56,223 bases of DNA from Desulfobulbaceae bacterium. GTDB lineage: Bacteria; Desulfobacterota; Desulfobulbia; Desulfobulbales; Desulfocapsaceae. A model generated the notes under the pieces. That model ran no database searches. It worked only from the letters and a program-made list of their open reading frames with translations, and was not told the DNA's origin. Below are positions 7,929 to 17,607 of the stretch, piece by piece. Location: positions 1 through 56,223 of the forward strand of contig JAABSV010000026.1 of NCBI GenBank assembly GCA_011390165.1, given 5' to 3'. Position numbers and translations under genes: made by a program. Numbering within the stretch: position 1 is the stretch's first letter; every line of letters begins with the position of its first letter.

Positions 7929-8595
7929 ATTTTATTCTCCACTTGTTTACTCGCCTCCATTGGGACCCTTCCCATGGGCAGTACGGTAAGAATTGCCGGC
8001 AGTTTGGCAAGCAGAAGGCAATTCACGGAGAACTGTGCCGGGTGGTGCAAAAGTGTGTATTTTCTTTTGACGATGCCGTACTATGGATTGGCTGCAGCCA
8101 TACAGCCCCAGCCCATCCGGTCCTCTGGAACTGGCAGCCGGAAAACGTATCGGCTAGCGGTCTGCTGGCGGTATGCTTGAGGCCTGGGTGGGTGGTCTGG
8201 GCACCTGATCCCTGCGTGCCTTGGTTGCTTTTTGGCCACCTTGAAAAATGGTATTTCCGCCCACTCTCTGCGTTGAACGAAAACAATTTGTCCTCGGAAT
8301 ATTAGCTATATGCCTGCGGGAAATTATTTTCTTTCGCCTTGATTTTCAACGGAAATTCGATTTTTTCAAGGCAGCCTTTAGTTGTTTTACTGGTGCATTA
8401 CCGGTGCATTACCGGTGTGTTGGGTGCCTTGCCAGTACTTTTCCAATCTGCCGCCCTGGTTTTCGGCAGAGCAATTCAAAAGAGGCAGGGGTGTCGGTCC
8501 CCTCTGCCGGGAGGACAGGGGTGACGGATAAAACGAGAAACAATGGCGTATCGGGCAGAGAGAATCGAAGAGTGAGCAGACAAGGGAGGGAAGAG
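7929..8595. other. Intergenic region upstream of the omptin gene
   Basis: This 667-base divergent gap has no gene I can support. The frame open from 8248 is only an upstream extension of the omptin gene and has no protein character before 8596. It holds an 11-bp tandem repeat (8392-8413) and a long-loop inverted repeat GCCTTGA (8336-8342) / TCAAGGC (8366-8372) with T-rich sequence inside. AT content is higher at about 8280-8400 than in the genes, which fits a promoter region, but no clear -35/-10 pair stands out. Confidence 0.5.
8392..8413. repeat. Two tandem 11-bp direct repeats (GGTGCATTACC)
   Basis: GGTGCATTACC occurs at 8392-8402 and again at 8403-8413. A degraded third unit begins GGTGTGTT at 8414. 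The period is 11 bp. OmpR/PhoB-family response regulators bind direct half-sites spaced by 11 bp, so this is a candidate activator site for the omptin gene, about 180 bases upstream of its start. The link is inference. Confidence 0.45.
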
Positions 8596-9600
8596 ATGAG
8601 CGTGGAAAATCTGAAACGGACGGCCGTAGCCGTGCTGGGATGTTGTGCCCTGGGGGTGGTAATGTTCTCGCCGGCCCTGGCGGCGGAACCGGTGGTGGTG
8701 GCTCCAGGGCGGAGTGCCGAAGTGGTGACGGCGCAGCCCGGGGCGCCGGTCCAGTTCACTTTAGGCGTCGGTGCCGGCTATATGACCGGGGAATCCACCG
8801 AGCTGGTCTATTGGCCATGGGAGAATAACCATATCGCCAGTGAGCTGACTTGGACAATCGACAGTCTGTTCCTGCTGGGGGTGAACGGCCGCCTCCAGCT
8901 CGGTAGTCGCTTTGCAGTCAATTTTGACGGCTGGTTCAAGGCCACCGACGGCGACGGCACCATGGACGATTATGACTGGATGGTGCCGGGCCAGAGCTGG
9001 ACCGACTGGTCGCACCATGAAGACACCGATGTCACCGATGCCAGTATCCTTGACCTGAATGTCGAGTATTCCTTTTTCCGCAACCAGAACCTGGTGTTCA
9101 ACGCCATTGCCGGCTATAAGCGGGACAACTTCGGCTGGGAAGCCAGGGGTGGCGACTATGTCTACTCCGAGGGTGGTTTTCGCAACGAAGTCGGCGCGTT
9201 CCCAGACGGTTTGCTTGGTATCCGCTACGAACAGACCATGACTTCGCTCTACATCGGGGTCGGTGTGGAGGTGGAACTGAGTGATCTGCAGCTGGGTGCC
9301 CGGATCATCTACTCGCCCTTGGTGGAAGGAGAGGCGGAGGACAACCACTACCTGCGCAACCTGGTCACCTATGACGAGTTTTCCGACGGCGATATGATCG
9401 CCTTCGACCTCTCGGGCAGCTACCGCTTTTCCCCCGCTGTTGCCCTGAGGGTGGGTTACAGCTACCAGCGCTACGATACCATGCAGGGGGACACGGCGTG
9501 GAACTTCCGTGATGAGGGGGTAACCTACTACATCGCCGATGGCGCTGGAATGGATCAGGAATCCTCCCTGTTCACCACCACATTGTTGTTTACCTTCTGA
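8596..9600 (+). CDS. Omptin-family outer membrane protease
   Basis: Omptins (OmpT, Pla, PgtE) are ten-stranded outer-membrane beta-barrels that cleave peptides, often between basic residues, at the cell surface. This 334-residue product has a signal peptide ending ALAAE. The family motifs follow: DDYDWM...SWTDWSHHEDT, YKRDNFGWEARGG, a GFRNEVGAFPDG loop and a C-terminal aromatic residue (LLFTF). All four catalytic residues appear present: the Asp pair D125/D127 (equivalent to OmpT D83/D85) and D249/H251 in EDNHY (OmpT D210/H212). The ATG at 8596 follows a strong GGGAGGGAAG site and gives the signal peptide at once, so the longer frame upstream is rejected. Omptins are best known from Enterobacteria. 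Confidence 0.93.
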   Translation: MSVENLKRTAVAVLGCCALGVVMFSPALAAEPVVVAPGRSAEVVTAQPGAPVQFTLGVGAGYMTGESTELVYWPWENNHIASELTWTIDSLFLLGVNGRLQLGSRFAVNFDGWFKATDGDGTMDDYDWMVPGQSWTDWSHHEDTDVTDASILDLNVEYSFFRNQNLVFNAIAGYKRDNFGWEARGGDYVYSEGGFRNEVGAFPDGLLGIRYEQTMTSLYIGVGVEVELSDLQLGARIIYSPLVEGEAEDNHYLRNLVTYDEFSDGDMIAFDLSGSYRFSPAVALRVGYSYQRYDTMQGDTAWNFRDEGVTYYIADGAGMDQESSLFTTTLLFTF

Positions 9601-9614
9601 CCCCCCCGAGTCAC

Positions 9615-9648
9615 GACCGTCTGGCGATGGTAAAACCGCCAGATGGTC
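9615..9648. terminator. Hairpin between convergent omptin and trpB2 genes
   Basis: GACCGTCTGGCG (9615-9626) pairs fully with CGCCAGATGGTC (9637-9648), with one G-T wobble and a 10-base loop. The position between two converging genes fits a bidirectional terminator. Neither side has a good T-run, so it may act with Rho or as a 3' mRNA stabiliser. Confidence 0.6.
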
Positions 9649-9666
9649 GAAACGGGACAACCTTCT

Positions 9667-11019
9667 TCAGGAAAGACTGACTTTCGGCAGATTGGCCATG
9701 GATCTGGCAATTGCCTCTTCCGGATAGTCGTAGTCGTGGAGCTGGCCGGCAAAGTACTTGTCGTAGGATGCCATGTCGATCAGCCCATGGCCGGAGAGGT
9801 TGAAGAGGATGGTCTGGGGTTTTTCCGGCTCTCTGGTCGCTTCGATGATCACACTGCGGATGGCGTGGCAGGTCTCCGGAGCCGGTATGATCCCCTCGGT
9901 CTTAGCAAAGAGCACCCCTGCCTGGAAACACTCCAGCTGCTGGAGCTTGACCGGGGTGATGATCTTTTCCTCCACCATTGCCGAGACGATCGGCGCCATC
10001 CCGTGGTAGCGCAGGCCGCCGGCGTGGATTCCCGGCGGAATGAAGTCGTGGCCGAGGGTGTACATGCACAGGAGCGGAGTGGTCTGGGCGACATCACCAA
10101 AGTCGTAGGCGAGCAGGCCGGCAGTGAGGGTCGGGCAGGATGCCGGTTCGGCACCGACGAAACGGATTTTTTTCCCCTCGAGGAAATCGGGCACATAAGG
10201 AACCGCCAGGCCGGCAAAATTCGAGCCGCCGCCACAACAGCCGACAATCACGTCGGGGTACTCCCCGGCCAGGGCCATCTGCTTTTTCGCCTCCAGACCG
10301 ATAATGGTCTGGTGCAGGATAACATGGTTGAGTACCGAACCCAGGGCGTACTTGGTGTCGTCCCGGCTGGCCGCGTCTTCCAGGGCTTCGGAAATGGCGA
10401 TACCCAGTGATCCGGGGGTGTCGGGCATTTTTTCCAGAATTCCGCGGCCGGTTGCCGTCTCCTGGCTCGGGCTGGCGACCACATTGGCCCCGAAGGTCTG
10501 CATGATCGACTTGCGATAGGGTTTCTGGTCATAGGAAACCCGCACCATGTACACCTTGCATTCGAGGTTGAACTTGCTCGTGGCAAAGGAGAGGGCGCAG
10601 CCCCACTGGCCGGCGCCGGTTTCGGTGGTCAGCCGTTTCACCCCTTCCCGCTTGTTGTAGTAAGCCTGGGCGACGGCACTGTTCGGCTTGTGCGATCCAA
10701 CCGGAGAGACCCCCTCGTTCTTGAAAAAAATCTTCGCCTTGGTATTCAGGGCCTTTTCCAGGTTGTTGGCCCGCACCAGTGGCGAGGGTCGCCAGATCTT
10801 CAGGATCTCCATAACCTCCAGCGGGATATCGATGAACCGCTGGCTGCTCATCTCCTGCTCGAGCAGGCCCATCGGGAAAACCGCCGCCAGTTTTTCCGGG
10901 CCCATGGGCAGATTGGTGGCCGGATCGAGGGGGGGACGCAGACCCTTCGGCAGATCCGGCACCACGTTGTACCATTGTGTCGGCATCTCATCATCACGCA
11001 AGACGATTTTTTTGTTCAT
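9667..11019 (-). CDS. Tryptophan synthase beta chain, TrpB2 type
   Basis: A PLP enzyme that makes tryptophan from indole and serine. The 450-residue length and the N-terminal block ([14 protein letters not shown]) mark the TrpB2 branch rather than classical TrpB (about 400 residues). The PLP lysine is K111 in GSHKPNSA. The phosphate-binding loop is [10 protein letters not shown], and [10 protein letters not shown] matches the family. The start at ATG 11019 has AAGGAGAG upstream, so the 30-residue extension to 11109 is not used. No trpA is adjacent. TrpB2 enzymes often act alone on free indole or salvage it. The gene is convergent with the omptin gene and follows letAB on the same strand. Confidence 0.93.
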   Translation of the reverse strand: MNKKIVLRDDEMPTQWYNVVPDLPKGLRPPLDPATNLPMGPEKLAAVFPMGLLEQEMSSQRFIDIPLEVMEILKIWRPSPLVRANNLEKALNTKAKIFFKNEGVSPVGSHKPNSAVAQAYYNKREGVKRLTTETGAGQWGCALSFATSKFNLECKVYMVRVSYDQKPYRKSIMQTFGANVVASPSQETATGRGILEKMPDTPGSLGIAISEALEDAASRDDTKYALGSVLNHVILHQTIIGLEAKKQMALAGEYPDVIVGCCGGGSNFAGLAVPYVPDFLEGKKIRFVGAEPASCPTLTAGLLAYDFGDVAQTTPLLCMYTLGHDFIPPGIHAGGLRYHGMAPIVSAMVEEKIITPVKLQQLECFQAGVLFAKTEGIIPAPETCHAIRSVIIEATREPEKPQTILFNLSGHGLIDMASYDKYFAGQLHDYDYPEEAIARSMANLPKVSLS

Positions 11020-11200
11020 GATCTCTCCTTGTATGTATCTGTTACCGTTGCCGGAAGGGCCTTGCCTGTCGGTTAGCTGACAGCCTGTTCTTACCATAGT
11101 GGCGCCCAAGCCGCCAAGCCCCGGGTGCCATTTCTTCTCTTTGTTGCCGGGTCAAGGATTCTGTTGCCAGCCAGGGATTCGCCGATTGTGTCACCTACCG

Positions 11201-13933
11201 CTACTTACGGGGGGAGGCTTGTTCGGGAACTTGCCGGTTTTGCTCCAGTTCAAGGAGAACGATGTCAGGACTCCAGTCCAGCCACTCCTTTTGCGACTCC
11301 TCCTGGAGAGTGAAATGGTAGCCATCTGCCACCGCCACGCCTCCGGTACCGTTATCGGGGGTGGCCAGGGCAATGCCGCCACGGACCAGTGAGGCCAGCG
11401 ATTCCGTGCTCACCGTCAGGCCGGCAAAAATACCGCCGGTAATTCTGGTGCCGCTCACTTTCCAGAACTTGCTGTTTTGACGAATAATTGTTCGGTATCC
11501 CGGTTCGATGGTGACGAAGATCTGCACCTTCTGGAAAGTGGGCGACAGTTGCCAACCGGTCACCCGGCCGATCTCAACGCGTCGATAGTAGACTGGTGAG
11601 TTGATGGTGAGTGAACCCAGATTACTGCTTTCGAGAATGATCCCCAGACCGTCGCGGTTGGCTAGGGCCGTGCGTGGTGGCGTCGAAAGGGCAATAAAAT
11701 TCCTGGCCGGATCCCCCCCGCCGGGAAGAAAGGTGAGAAAAGAGCCGAAGACAACTGTCTCGAGATTGTCAACGCCGGCAGGAGTGATTTCTATTTCTTC
11801 CACCCAGAAACTGGTCTGTCGGCGGAACAGTTCGGCAAATTTTCTCCCCACGCGAACGGTGGCGGTAACCATACGCAGGTCGGCAGCCAGGTCGAGTTTG
11901 CTGATTCGGCCGATATCAACTCCCTGGTAGCGCAGCGGCGCGCCGGTTTTCAGTCCTCTGGCAGCCTGCAAAGAGATGGTCAAGACCATTTCGTCAGCCG
12001 CCTCGGCGTCGGCCAGACTGGCGTAGAGCTGGAATGGGGCTGCCTGAAGGCGGGAGGGGAGCCGGGAAGTGGGGTTATAACAACCGATCCCGCCGGTGAG
12101 GATGCTTTGCAGAGAGCCTGACTGCAGCCTGACCCCGTCCAGAGAAGCAAAGAGCTGCACTCCGCTCAGGTTGTAAAAACGGGTCCGGTCGCTGATCAGG
12201 TGCTGGTGACGGGCATTGACCAGGCAGTCGATGAGCACCTCATCGCCGGAATCAGTGAGACTGAAGCCGGTGATCCTGCCGATGGCGACGTTTTTGAACA
12301 GCAGTGGCGAGCCCACCGCCAGGGAATCCGCCTGCTCGGCTATCAGCTGCACTGACCGGCCGGGGGCCTGTTGGGCCGAGATGGCCGTCTGGGCGGCCTC
12401 GGCGGAGGGGTGCAGGTGAAAGTGGCGCCCTTCTGCCGGGGAGGTCAGTTGACCGGGCGGGCAGAGGGCATTGGTGAGGAAACTGATGCCACCGTGGAGG
12501 AGCTGGGGCAGGCTGCTGGTGGAAAAAGAAACCCCCGTATCGACCCTGGCGGAGAACTCCACCCCGGACTCCACCCAGAAGACACTGGTAGTGCAGAGCA
12601 GGTGGAGATACTCCTCATACATGAAAATTGTGGTCAAAACCGCCTCTCCGGACTCTGCCAGGGTTACATCAATAACCTCACCGACCTTGACATTTTTATA
12701 TGACACAGGTGAGTTGGCAAAAACCCCACCGGCCTCGACCGATTCCAGGACAAAGCTGCGGCCTGGCCGGAGCGGGGGCTGGGGAGGGGCCTCCGGGAGG
12801 ATGTCGAAATGGTCGCGGTACGCCCCCTCCCCCGGCTGGAAGGTGATTTGGGCGCCGGCAAAGATCATCCGCAGGTTGTTGAAGCCGGTTGGGGAGATTT
12901 CCGGTTTGACCAGCCAGAATCGGGTTCCTTCCCGGAGGATCATCTCAGCCCGTGGATCGAGCAGGATGTGGGCGTTGACTGTGCCCTGCCGGCTGTCGTT
13001 AATGGTTATCTCCTTAACGAAACCGGCCTCCAGACCTCGGTAGACCACTTTGGTCACCCCCTCGATAATATCTTCGCTGGAGGCGAGGGTGAGGGTCATT
13101 GGGATGCCGTAGTTGGCCGAATCGTAGTCTGGATAGAGGGGGAATATCTGCCCATTGCTGGCTGCTGGCCCCATCTGCAGCGGTTCCGGGGTGTGGAGCA
13201 GGATGCCGCCGCGGAGCAGGGAGGCAAGAGATGCCACCTGTATCTTCAGATTGGGCAGTTTGCCGCTTATCTGCATCCCACTGGCGTTGCAGAATCTGCT
13301 CCCTTCTCTGATTAGGTGGGCAAATTGCGGTTCGATGTAGAGATCGATCAGAATATACTCGTCCCGTTCCAGCTGGTGCCGCTGAACCGAGCCGATGGCG
13401 ATGTCGCGGTAGTAGATGCCGGTGCCGACCTGGATTGAACCGAGGCTTTCTGCCCGCAGTTGCAGGTGCAGACCCGGGCTCTCCAGGGAGACCGGTGGCG
13501 CCGAGGCCAGCCCGGTGAACTGGCGACGGGGGGTGGTGGAACTGCCGACCTGGACATTGATGTAGCTGCCGGAAAAGATGGTATCCAGACCCTGTATCGA
13601 ACTGGCGGAGAGTTCCGGACGGACCACCCAGAACTGGGTATCGTCGACAAGATGGCCGGCAACGCTCTGGTCGATCTTCACCACCGCCTGTATCTGTTTT
13701 CGTTCCAGGTCGGGAACGATCCTGGTGACCAGGCCCACCGGAATACCCCGGGCGACGACCCGGGTCTTTCCGGCAGTGATGCCGCTGGCGTCCTTGAAGG
13801 AAATGGTGATCTCCACCCCGGCATTCCGGTAACTGGAGTAGAGCAACCAGCAGCAGATGAGCAGGGCGATGGCAGGCAGAATCCAGAGAGCAGACAGGCT
13901 GCGGGGGCGGTCGATCAGGGGCTGGGTGCTCAT
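11201..13933 (-). CDS. letB: LetB/YebT-like MCE protein with seven MCE domains
   Basis: LetB-type proteins form a stacked-ring tube across the periplasm that carries lipids between the membranes. From ATG 13933 the product is 910 residues with one N-terminal membrane anchor (about 13-35). I count seven MCE/MlaD repeats. Each starts with an xLxxxSxxGL-like strand, contains a V-x-Y/F-R/K-x-V/I-x-I-G-x-V core and ends in a F-x-G-S/A or L-x-x-G-G-I loop (GTIFSGSY, LLRGGI, IFAGAQ, LLHGGI, ILTGGI, VFGSF, LVRGGI). Seven copies match E. coli LetB (877 residues) and exceed the three of PqiB. ATGA overlap with letA shows translational coupling. No lipoprotein PqiC-type gene follows. Confidence 0.93.
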   Translation of the reverse strand: MSTQPLIDRPRSLSALWILPAIALLICCWLLYSSYRNAGVEITISFKDASGITAGKTRVVARGIPVGLVTRIVPDLERKQIQAVVKIDQSVAGHLVDDTQFWVVRPELSASSIQGLDTIFSGSYINVQVGSSTTPRRQFTGLASAPPVSLESPGLHLQLRAESLGSIQVGTGIYYRDIAIGSVQRHQLERDEYILIDLYIEPQFAHLIREGSRFCNASGMQISGKLPNLKIQVASLASLLRGGILLHTPEPLQMGPAASNGQIFPLYPDYDSANYGIPMTLTLASSEDIIEGVTKVVYRGLEAGFVKEITINDSRQGTVNAHILLDPRAEMILREGTRFWLVKPEISPTGFNNLRMIFAGAQITFQPGEGAYRDHFDILPEAPPQPPLRPGRSFVLESVEAGGVFANSPVSYKNVKVGEVIDVTLAESGEAVLTTIFMYEEYLHLLCTTSVFWVESGVEFSARVDTGVSFSTSSLPQLLHGGISFLTNALCPPGQLTSPAEGRHFHLHPSAEAAQTAISAQQAPGRSVQLIAEQADSLAVGSPLLFKNVAIGRITGFSLTDSGDEVLIDCLVNARHQHLISDRTRFYNLSGVQLFASLDGVRLQSGSLQSILTGGIGCYNPTSRLPSRLQAAPFQLYASLADAEAADEMVLTISLQAARGLKTGAPLRYQGVDIGRISKLDLAADLRMVTATVRVGRKFAELFRRQTSFWVEEIEITPAGVDNLETVVFGSFLTFLPGGGDPARNFIALSTPPRTALANRDGLGIILESSNLGSLTINSPVYYRRVEIGRVTGWQLSPTFQKVQIFVTIEPGYRTIIRQNSKFWKVSGTRITGGIFAGLTVSTESLASLVRGGIALATPDNGTGGVAVADGYHFTLQEESQKEWLDWSPDIVLLELEQNRQVPEQASPRK

Positions 13934-15261
13934 GGTCGAGGGATGCGGATTGGGGAAAGGTTGACAAGTCCGGGCTGGTGACAGGGGATACAGCGATCCC
14001 ACATCAGGCGCGGGTCATAGGTGCTGGCGGCAAACATGGTTGTGGCAACGACCATGGCAAAATAGGTGGCTGCCGGAGCGATATGGATGGCGGTGAAAAG
14101 GCCGAAATCGACCAGGGCGGCAAGCAGGGCGATGACGAAGATGTCGAGCATCGACCAGCGGCCGATAAAGACGATGAGGCGAAAAATCCGGGTCTTCTGG
14201 TGGAGCAGGGAAGGGCTGCAGGGGCGGCGGGCAAGCAGAAGAATACTCAGGCCGACAATTTTGCACACCGGCACCAGCACCGAGGCGACAAGAATGATCA
14301 AACCGATGAAGAAGGAACCGCTGGCGAAGAAATGGCGGATCCCGTCAATAATTGTCGAGCTTTCCGGGATACCGAGAAAATCGACCCGCATAATGGGCAG
14401 GATGTTGGCCGGGACAAAGAAAATCGCTGCGCTGATGATCAGGGCCCAGGTCCGTTCCTGGGCTCTGACCTTGCGTGCCTGGAGTGTTTCGCCGCAACGG
14501 GAACAGGCCGAACCGGCCTGTTCAGTAGAGGCGAGTTTATGGCAGAGTCGGCAGAGGAGCAGGCCGGCCCCGCGGGCGGTTGTAGCAGGTAGCGACGGGG
14601 GGGGGCCGGTAACCGGCCGATCGCCATGCTCTTCGATCAACCGCCAGAACAGCTCACGGTCGAGTACAGCCGCCGTGCCGACCGTGCAGAGAACCACGGC
14701 GGTAAAGCAGACGATGCCGAAATGGTATACAATACCGGTCGAATCGCTCATCTTGACGATGGTCACCAGTATCCCGAGAAGATAGATTTCCAGCATTGCC
14801 CAATCCTCCAGATGCTGGTAGCAACGAAGCAGGCGTGGGAGAAAAGCCGGGTAACGGCGAAGGCGGAGGTTGAGGGCGAGGAGAAATGAGCAGAGAGCGA
14901 GGCAGAGGGGGAAGACAACCGTCGACAGCAGCACCATCAGGGCGACGAAATAGTATTCATTCTGGTAAAAATTTATCACCGACTCGAGTATATTGGCGCT
15001 GTCGCTGAAACCAAGGGAGTTGAAACTCAACAGGGGCAGAAGCATTGCCGGCAGATAGAGGATCAGGCCGGTCAGACTGAGGGCCAGTGTCTTCTCCAGG
15101 GAATGGGGAATCCTTTTCCCGAGAGTCCGGCCGCAGCGGGGACAACTTGCCCGGTGGCCGGGGAGGAGGTCGGGACGGGGCAGGAGCAGGTCACAGTCGG
15201 GACAGGCCGTGAGTCGCTCAAGCTGCCGTGGCCGTTCTGGTACATCAAGGGAAGAGGGCAC
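13930..15261 (-). CDS. letA: LetA/PqiA-like membrane protein
   Basis: The partner of LetB, an inner-membrane protein with two PqiA modules. The 443-residue product has a zinc-ribbon-like cluster (C20, C23, C40, C43) followed by four membrane helices. A second cluster follows (CRLCH...CSRC, about residues 239-260) with another four helices. This duplicated ribbon-plus-four-helix plan is that of LetA (YebS) and PqiA. A further CIPC pair near the C-terminus (DRCIPCHQ) is an extra that I cannot explain. Translation starts at GTG 15261 with GGAG upstream. letA and letB overlap by ATGA and form a two-gene operon, with trpB2 downstream on the same strand after about 180 bases. Confidence 0.92.
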   Translation of the reverse strand: MPSSLDVPERPRQLERLTACPDCDLLLPRPDLLPGHRASCPRCGRTLGKRIPHSLEKTLALSLTGLILYLPAMLLPLLSFNSLGFSDSANILESVINFYQNEYYFVALMVLLSTVVFPLCLALCSFLLALNLRLRRYPAFLPRLLRCYQHLEDWAMLEIYLLGILVTIVKMSDSTGIVYHFGIVCFTAVVLCTVGTAAVLDRELFWRLIEEHGDRPVTGPPPSLPATTARGAGLLLCRLCHKLASTEQAGSACSRCGETLQARKVRAQERTWALIISAAIFFVPANILPIMRVDFLGIPESSTIIDGIRHFFASGSFFIGLIILVASVLVPVCKIVGLSILLLARRPCSPSLLHQKTRIFRLIVFIGRWSMLDIFVIALLAALVDFGLFTAIHIAPAATYFAMVVATTMFAASTYDPRLMWDRCIPCHQPGLVNLSPIRIPRP

Positions 15262-15392
15262 GATCTAGACTCCACAGGTTTAAAGAAAGGCGAACAGGCG
15301 GCAGTATAGCCTGCCGGCCCCCTTTTGTCATAGGAAAACCCCGGCAGGCGGGCATCGCCCTTCCCCTGCCCTTGTGCACCCCGGAGGGGAAC

Positions 15393-16307
15393 ATGATCAA
15401 CCGATGGCTGAAACTGACCATACGCATCGACCCGCAACTGGTTGAGCCACTCAGCGACTTTCTGGTCGGGGTGGCCGGTGCCGGAGTGGAAACCGGCGCC
15501 GTTGGTGAACCGCTGTACGGGACCGTAAACGCCTATATTGCCACCGCCAACCCGTCAACGGAGGCCATTGCCGCGGTTCTTGATCAGGTTGGGACCTTTC
15601 TGGCCGGGCTGGTGGAGCACTTTGCCATCCCCTCGCCGGAGCTGGCCTGGGAACTGATTGAAGAGGAAGATTGGGGGAAAAACTGGAAAGAACACTTTCA
15701 CCCTTTTGCCATCATTCCCGGGCTGGTGATTGCTCCCACCTGGGCGGAATACAGCCCGCAGGCCGATGAGAAGGTGCTGGTCATGGACCCCGGGATGGCC
15801 TTTGGCACCGGTCACCATGCCACAACCAGCCTCTGTCTGGAGGCGATTGCCGCCTCTTTGCGAGAGAGCCCCGGTGTCAGGGTGCTGGACGTCGGCACCG
15901 GTACCGGTATTCTCGGGATGGCCGCCCTGCTTCTCGGCGCCGGGTCAGTCACCGCCCTGGACAATGATCCGGAGGCAGTGCGGGCGGCCAGGGAAAATGT
16001 CTGCCGAAACTGCCTTGAGAAGAAGATGGCGGTGGCAGCCGAGCCGCTCTCCTCCCTCCAGGAGGGGTACCAGCTGGTGGTGGCCAATATCGTCCACGAC
16101 GTCTTGCTCGATCTGGCCGACGAACTGAGCAGATTGACCGCCCCGGGCGGGAGCCTTCTCCTCTCCGGCATACTGGATGGTGAACAGTTGGAAAATATTA
16201 CCAGCTCGTTTGTCTCCCGGGGCTTTACCAGGCTTGCTGCCAACAGCCGAGGGGAGTGGGCGGTACTCTGCCTGCGCAGGCAGGGGGAGGCCCCTCAGTC
16301 GCCATGA
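15393..16307 (+). CDS. prmA: Ribosomal protein L11 methyltransferase
   Basis: PrmA trimethylates ribosomal protein L11 using S-adenosylmethionine. The 304-residue product has the small N-terminal substrate-recognition domain and a Rossmann methyltransferase domain. It shows the family signature DPGMAFGTGHHATT, the SAM-binding LDVGTGTGILGMAA, acidic LDNDPEAV at the second strand, and VVANIVHDVL where the NIL-type motif lies. The ATG at 15393 sits behind GGAGGGG, so the 55-residue extension seen upstream is discarded. The last 13 bases overlap the 3' end of the convergent PilZ gene, leaving no room for a terminator. Confidence 0.95.
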   Translation: MINRWLKLTIRIDPQLVEPLSDFLVGVAGAGVETGAVGEPLYGTVNAYIATANPSTEAIAAVLDQVGTFLAGLVEHFAIPSPELAWELIEEEDWGKNWKEHFHPFAIIPGLVIAPTWAEYSPQADEKVLVMDPGMAFGTGHHATTSLCLEAIAASLRESPGVRVLDVGTGTGILGMAALLLGAGSVTALDNDPEAVRAARENVCRNCLEKKMAVAAEPLSSLQEGYQLVVANIVHDVLLDLADELSRLTAPGGSLLLSGILDGEQLENITSSFVSRGFTRLAANSRGEWAVLCLRRQGEAPQSP

Positions 16308-16669
16308 TCGGCCGGTGACAGGGGGGTGACCTGGTAATCGGTATCGAAGATTACACCGACGCCCTCCTCCTCAGAGCGGATGACCACACCGGTGGTTTTC
16401 ACCCACAGCCGGTCACCGCGCACCTTTTTCAGGCTGTCCAGGGAGAGGATGAACTGGAGCTTTTTCAACGCGGCGAGTTGCAGGCAGAACTCCATCTGTA
16501 GCTTGCTGGCCAAGGGAAAGGGGTGTCTGGTGAGCAGAAAAGCTCCTCCCGCACTGATATTGGCGGCCATCGTCGCCACCACCGGCTGCTCGGTGGGGTG
16601 GTGGCGGCAGGTAATTTTTGCCTGGATAGGGAGTGCAAACCGCTCCTGTTCTCTCTGCTCACGGGTCAT
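16295..16669 (-). CDS. PilZ-domain protein (c-di-GMP receptor)
   Basis: PilZ domains bind cyclic di-GMP and transmit the signal to partner proteins. This 124-residue, single-domain protein has the complete binding signature: RxxxR at R6-R10 (REQER) near the N-terminus, and NxSxxG in ANISAGGAF. ATG 16669 has AAGGAG upstream and gives the RxxxR motif its usual N-terminal place, so the longer 162-residue frame is not used. The remaining sequence is a beta-rich barrel without an effector domain, so the output partner is unknown. It overlaps prmA tail to tail by 13 bases. An HD-GYP protein in the same window is a candidate c-di-GMP phosphodiesterase. Confidence 0.87.
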   Translation of the reverse strand: MTREQREQERFALPIQAKITCRHHPTEQPVVATMAANISAGGAFLLTRHPFPLASKLQMEFCLQLAALKKLQFILSLDSLKKVRGDRLWVKTTGVVIRSEEEGVGVIFDTDYQVTPLSPADHGD

Positions 16670-16862
16670 GGCGGCTCCTTGCCGGGAGGCTTGCTGGTGA
16701 GGGAAATCTCTGCAGCTGTCGGAACAGCCCGATTCCTGAAAACTGTACGGGAGAGACGGCCGATTTGTCAATTTGATTGTCAATTTGAAAGAGGCGCAGG
16801 GGGGCTTGGGCCTCCTGCAAAGAGTGGCAGGGTGTCAACAGATGATTGGAGAGGGATAGAGG

Positions 16863-17603
16863 GTGCGACGGTTCTTTTTTGACCCGAAAAGCCGGAACGG
16901 TGATGCGGTGCGGCTGTCAGCGGAGCAGGCTCGCCATGCGGTGCGCGTGCTGCGACTGCACAGCGGCGCCCCCCTTGAACTTCTCGACGGGCTCGGTACC
17001 GTCTACCGGGCCGTCCTGCGGCTGAGCGGCGACGAGGCATTGGCCACCGACCTGACGGTGGTGGAGAGGGTGGAGGAGGAGGACGGCGGGGTATGGGTGG
17101 CACAGGGAATGCTGCGAGGGGAAAAAATGGCTGAAGTGGTGCAAAGATGCACCGAACTTGGGGTGAACCGGTTCATTCCTCTGACTACTGCCCGTTGCCA
17201 GGGACGACTGAGTGCGGAACAGGGGCTGCACAAACTGGAGCGGTGGCGGCGAATCTCCCGGGAGGCCTGCAAGCAGTGTCGTCGGCCGCTGCCGATGCAG
17301 CTCACCCCTCCCTCTCTCCTCGCCGATTTCCTTGCTGACCCTCTGCTCCAGGGTGAGGGGGTTCATCGCCTGCTTTTCTGGGAAGAGGAAACCGACCACC
17401 GTCTGCGGGAACGTGGCGATCTTTCCCCGTCAGCCCGGGTGGTGGTGCTGCTCGGCCCCGAGGGGGGGTTGAACGGTGAGGAGGCGGCCGCTGCCGTTGC
17501 CGCCGGGTTCCGCCCGCTCAGCCTCGGACCGCGGATTCTCCGGGCGGAGACCGCCACCCTGGCCGGGGTGGCCATCGTCCAGCATCTGCTCGGGGAGATG
17601 TGA
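16863..17603 (+). CDS. rsmE: 16S rRNA (uracil-1498-N3)-methyltransferase
   Basis: RsmE methylates U1498 of 16S rRNA with SAM. The 246-residue product is of normal length. It has the N-terminal RNA-binding start (RRFFFDP), the KMAEVVQRCTELGV segment and the SPOUT-fold C-terminal signature LLGPEGGLNGEE followed by LGPRILRAETA. These form the knot and SAM site. Translation starts at GTG 16863. The stop lies 4 bases before the mnmH start, so the two tRNA/rRNA modification genes are likely co-transcribed. Confidence 0.95.
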   Translation: MRRFFFDPKSRNGDAVRLSAEQARHAVRVLRLHSGAPLELLDGLGTVYRAVLRLSGDEALATDLTVVERVEEEDGGVWVAQGMLRGEKMAEVVQRCTELGVNRFIPLTTARCQGRLSAEQGLHKLERWRRISREACKQCRRPLPMQLTPPSLLADFLADPLLQGEGVHRLLFWEEETDHRLRERGDLSPSARVVVLLGPEGGLNGEEAAAAVAAGFRPLSLGPRILRAETATLAGVAIVQHLLGEM

Positions 17604-17607
17604 GCTG

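Noticed and set aside
8248..8595. N-terminal extension of the omptin frame
   Set aside because: A strong ribosome-binding site and a signal peptide begin at 8596; the upstream residues have no protein character.
11066..11083. CTGTC / GACAG hairpin upstream of trpB2, considered as a leader or riboswitch element
   Set aside because: Only 5 base pairs and no conserved aptamer features or terminator nearby.
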